Of a DNA stretch of 64,000 bases, positions 61,101 to 64,000 are shown piece by piece (position 1 is the stretch's first letter; the number at the start of each line of letters is the position of its first letter). This stretch comes from Pegea sp. RAD2-039 (lineage: Eukaryota > Chordata > Thaliacea > Salpida > Salpidae), in contig JAQGEQ010000071.1 in assembly GCA_034620365.1 (NCBI GenBank), positions 1,550,001 to 1,614,000 of the forward strand, written 5' to 3'. Both the position numbers and the translations under genes were made by a program. The notes under the pieces are model-generated. The model had not been told where the DNA came from and searched no databases. It saw nothing but the letters and a program-made list of their open reading frames with translations.

Positions 61101-64000
61101 AATTAGAAAGCTTAATTTTGAATATGAACATTTTCTGAGTTAAAATCTCTCAGAGCATCAAGCGATAAATAATAGATGAGATTTAGAACTCTTATGCAAA
61201 TCACTTATGTGTTCTTGGTACTCAAACAATTATAGGTTCTAATTTTACTAACGAAAAAAGATTATTTAAATGCTGTAAATACTGGTTAAAAAATATCAGT
61301 AGAAGATAAAATCAAACAAACTTCAGTAGTAAAAACATAATTTTAAGGTTATAAATCAAAAATAAAAACATCAATGATTTTTTAAGTTGGCCACAATACA
61401 AGTATTTTGTATTAACATTTACTATTAATAATAAATGAATTATTTGACCTTCAAAAGAAATATTTTAACATTGCTTAGAGTTATAAAAACAATACAAATT
61501 ATAAAATATTAGTAAAGCTTTGAAATAAATATAAATGAAGTTCATTTGAGCTTAGAAAAAATTGAAGAGTAAAGAACTTATAAACATATAACGGAAACCA
61601 AGATAATGAAATATTTCCGACAAAAACCAAAAACTTTATGTGTAGACTATGTCGTTAAACAGTTTATGAACAAAACGTGCCAATGATCTATTTTTAGCTT
61701 CAACTTAAAACGGGCAAGTAGCGGTTTTTGATAGGGCGCTAATTGAAAGTTCTTAAAGTATGATGTCACCCAAGCTCGTAATTTTCATTTTAGTTTAACA
61801 AGTCAAAATCTGGACGCTGTAGTCTGCAGCATAATAGATTATCTGATGAGTAAATGATTTCAAATTATATCTCTATTTTGTAGAAAAATTTACTCTTAAT
61901 ACCAAAAACTTTAATTTGATTTAGTTGTCAAAGATGCTATGGAAGTAACAATATGGAACTTTTTGTGGACAAATTACCATTAATTTGTATATGAGCGATT
62001 AAATATTACTTTCTTCTTTCATTAGAAAATTAAAGATTCATTATTTTTGCTTAACTCAAAGATTATGCAGATTATGGTTTCGTGATGCAAATGTTTATAT
62101 ACTTTTTTAAAGCTAAACAACATCAAGGGCTAATCTATCCGTTTAAAATACTTTCGTTAAAAACACTCAACGCTTTCTTAGTTTAGCTACTAAAGTATCA
62201 TGATAAGCTTTCAAGTAAGCTGTAATTTTAAAAAGGAATTTTCTAAATAAATTCTTATTTTAGTAGCTAATGGTTTGTTGATGTATTTGTGTTATGTAAA
62301 CTAACTTGAGAGTAAATACTTTTTGGCAGAGTGTTATGATGACATCAATACCAGCAAGTGACGTATTTGGTTGTGATGAACATTGCGTTTAACATCAATA
62401 ATTTAACCACGTGGAGATCTGAAGAGAGAATGCAGCAGGAAGCAATAGGACTTTTTTAAGAAAAAATTCAAGCATGAATAATGCACAAGTAAAGAAGTTC
62501 CTTGAATGTTGGCTTCGATGTATACTCACAAGATTCTAAACTGTGTTTCATGACCAAACAACAAAAAAGTAAATTTCAGAAACCAAAAAACAACTTATAC
62601 TTGAAAAAAAAACTCTTTATTATCATCAATACTTGACGATGACTGAGTTACTTACAAAAAGGTTTAATTAAGCAGAAAAAAGTCGATTTAGGAATAAACA
62701 AAGTTTCGATTGCTTATATAAGGCTGCGGCTAAAAGTGAAATCAGAAATACTTCCTATCACGGGTAGAAAATCGTTTACAAATCTGAGTTAGATTTATAA
62801 ACAATTAAAGTATCCTTTTCACTCTAATTTGAAATTTTTGGAGATTAATGAGTGTTGCTGAGTTAATCTTGCAAAAGAAGAAGAATGTCTCACTCTAAAG
62901 TTTTGTGGTAAAAAACCATTTACACTTTAAATCTTAAAAACGTTTAAGGGTTCAAAGAACGGAAATAAATGGCAGAGCAGGAAGCTTGAATAATAGCGGC
63001 AACTTGTTTGATGTTCTTCGGCTATTACTAATCGATTCTTATTTGCCTTATTCTCTGACGCGTGTTGTTCACAAAGCCTTCCAAGTACATAGAAGAAAGC
63101 CGCTAACAACAAAAGACTTTCACCTCTTACTTTGCATCAACGCAAACCAACTTTTGTTCTCACTTGATTCCTCTTGTAGTGACGTCACACACTAACCAGA
63201 GCTGGATTGGTGCGGTGAGTTACTTTGGAGATTAAGCAAAGCATAGTAAGGAGGTGATATGTATGACTGGTGAAGGAGTGAAGATGTGAAGTTAAAAGCT
63301 CACAAAATCGCTTTTTGGTTTTGTCGCAACCCTCAAGTAGCCAATAAGCGATGAAAAGTAGCCGTAATATCGGAATATTAGTGTTGAAAACTTGTTTAAA
63401 AAATCCTAAATCGAGAAAAAAAAGAGCAAAAAAAGTTGCATAGTTGCATCACGGATAATTAATAACAGTAGAATTTCTCTCTACACCTGACAGCATCTTT
63501 AAATAACCGTCAAGTTCAAACTGTGTTCTGACAATGATGCATGCTTGCAACAGTTTATAGTTTAAATAGCTTTTTTAAAGTTACTTTAAATACTCCATGA
63601 AATTCATTCATTTGTGTATAAACCTACAACAACTCTGTGATTAGCTTATTTTAGATCCATAAAAAGATTCCTATATCGGATTTAGACAGCTAAAATAATG
63701 TGAGTTTGACTGCTTCATTTAAACACACAATGTGAATAATGAATTAGAAAAAAATGTCATCATCTGCCTATCTATTTACTATTTAAATTTTCAAATTAAA
63801 AAAAAAACAAATTTACGCAGACATAAAAGCTTTTACCCAGTTGTTCGTCCAAGATAATTAAAGTAAGAATTTTTTTTTAAAGTTTTTGTTAAATCTTTTG
63901 TTGTTTACTTGCTTTAGTTTTATTTGTTGTTTGAAAAATATTGTTTGAAACAATTGTTTATTTTGAATGCTGGTTTTACTGTTAAATGTTGATTTGTGGT
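55187..64000. other. Region upstream of first visible LMX1 exon
   Basis: About 8.8 kb with no confident coding exon. A notably GC-rich block lies at 55.48-55.92 kb. It includes a TATA-like AAATATATAG on the minus strand at 55801-55810 and a short frame from an ATG at 55783 (MCCCRVAPPLLLLLLVLATS) that looks like a signal peptide but stops soon after. Another less AT-rich patch at 62.95-63.35 kb contains a perfect TGACGTCA. The rest is AT-rich, with Phe/Lys/Asn-rich open frames at 56.2-56.55, 59.9-60.1 and 60.6-60.8 kb that do not look like genes. It may be a very long LMX1 intron or its promoter region. Confidence 0.45.

Noticed and set aside
1-64000. CRISPR array, rRNA or bacterial operon
   Set aside because: No regularly spaced repeats, no rRNA motifs, and the genes are intron-bearing animal genes.

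Overview
The window is strongly AT-rich animal nuclear DNA. It holds intron-bearing genes with GT..AG introns and long gene-poor stretches. Several genes can be recognised from protein motifs: USPL1, GOLGA7, atlastin, two sialin-type SLC17 transporters and the LIM-homeobox gene LMX1. There are no bacterial operons, CRISPR arrays or rRNA. The LMX1 protein keeps the C-terminal PIDRL..Q..YF motif of vertebrate LMX1A/B, and the proteins look fast-evolving. A bilaterian, possibly an invertebrate chordate such as a tunicate, would fit, but the species cannot be fixed from sequence alone.

Layout. 0-0.8 kb: decayed coding sequence with a frameshift and stops. 1.6-4.3 kb (-): a nine-exon USPL1-like SUMO isopeptidase, 550 aa, with the expected catalytic Cys position altered. 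8.3-8.7 kb (+): GOLGA7, coding part in one exon. 10.0-11.1 kb (-) and 11.3-13.4 kb (+): a head-to-head pair of unrecognised membrane proteins sharing about 205 bp of upstream sequence. 16.2-17.8 kb (-): an intronless, short-tailed atlastin. 21.9-23.0 kb (+): a small three-exon gene. 25.8-26.8 kb (+): an intronless orphan 7TM receptor. 28.1-32.4 kb and 35.9-39.7 kb (-): two tandem SLC17 transporter genes with matching exon structure. Between them lie a decayed LINE remnant and copies of a short interspersed repeat. 39.8-47.4 kb: gene-poor, with one GC-rich SINE-like element. 47.4-55.2 kb (-): eight exons of LMX1 (second LIM domain, homeodomain, C-terminus). Its first LIM domain was not found in the remaining 9 kb. 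55.2-64 kb: no confident gene.

The genes look like unrelated neighbours rather than one pathway. The exceptions are the SLC17 pair, which is a clear tandem duplication, and the divergent membrane-protein pair, which may share a promoter. All exon models were assembled by hand from splice signals and reading-frame continuity. Seven of the multi-exon models have fully readable lengths or visible parts that close in frame, which supports them. Family comparisons are from recalled family features, not from computed alignments.
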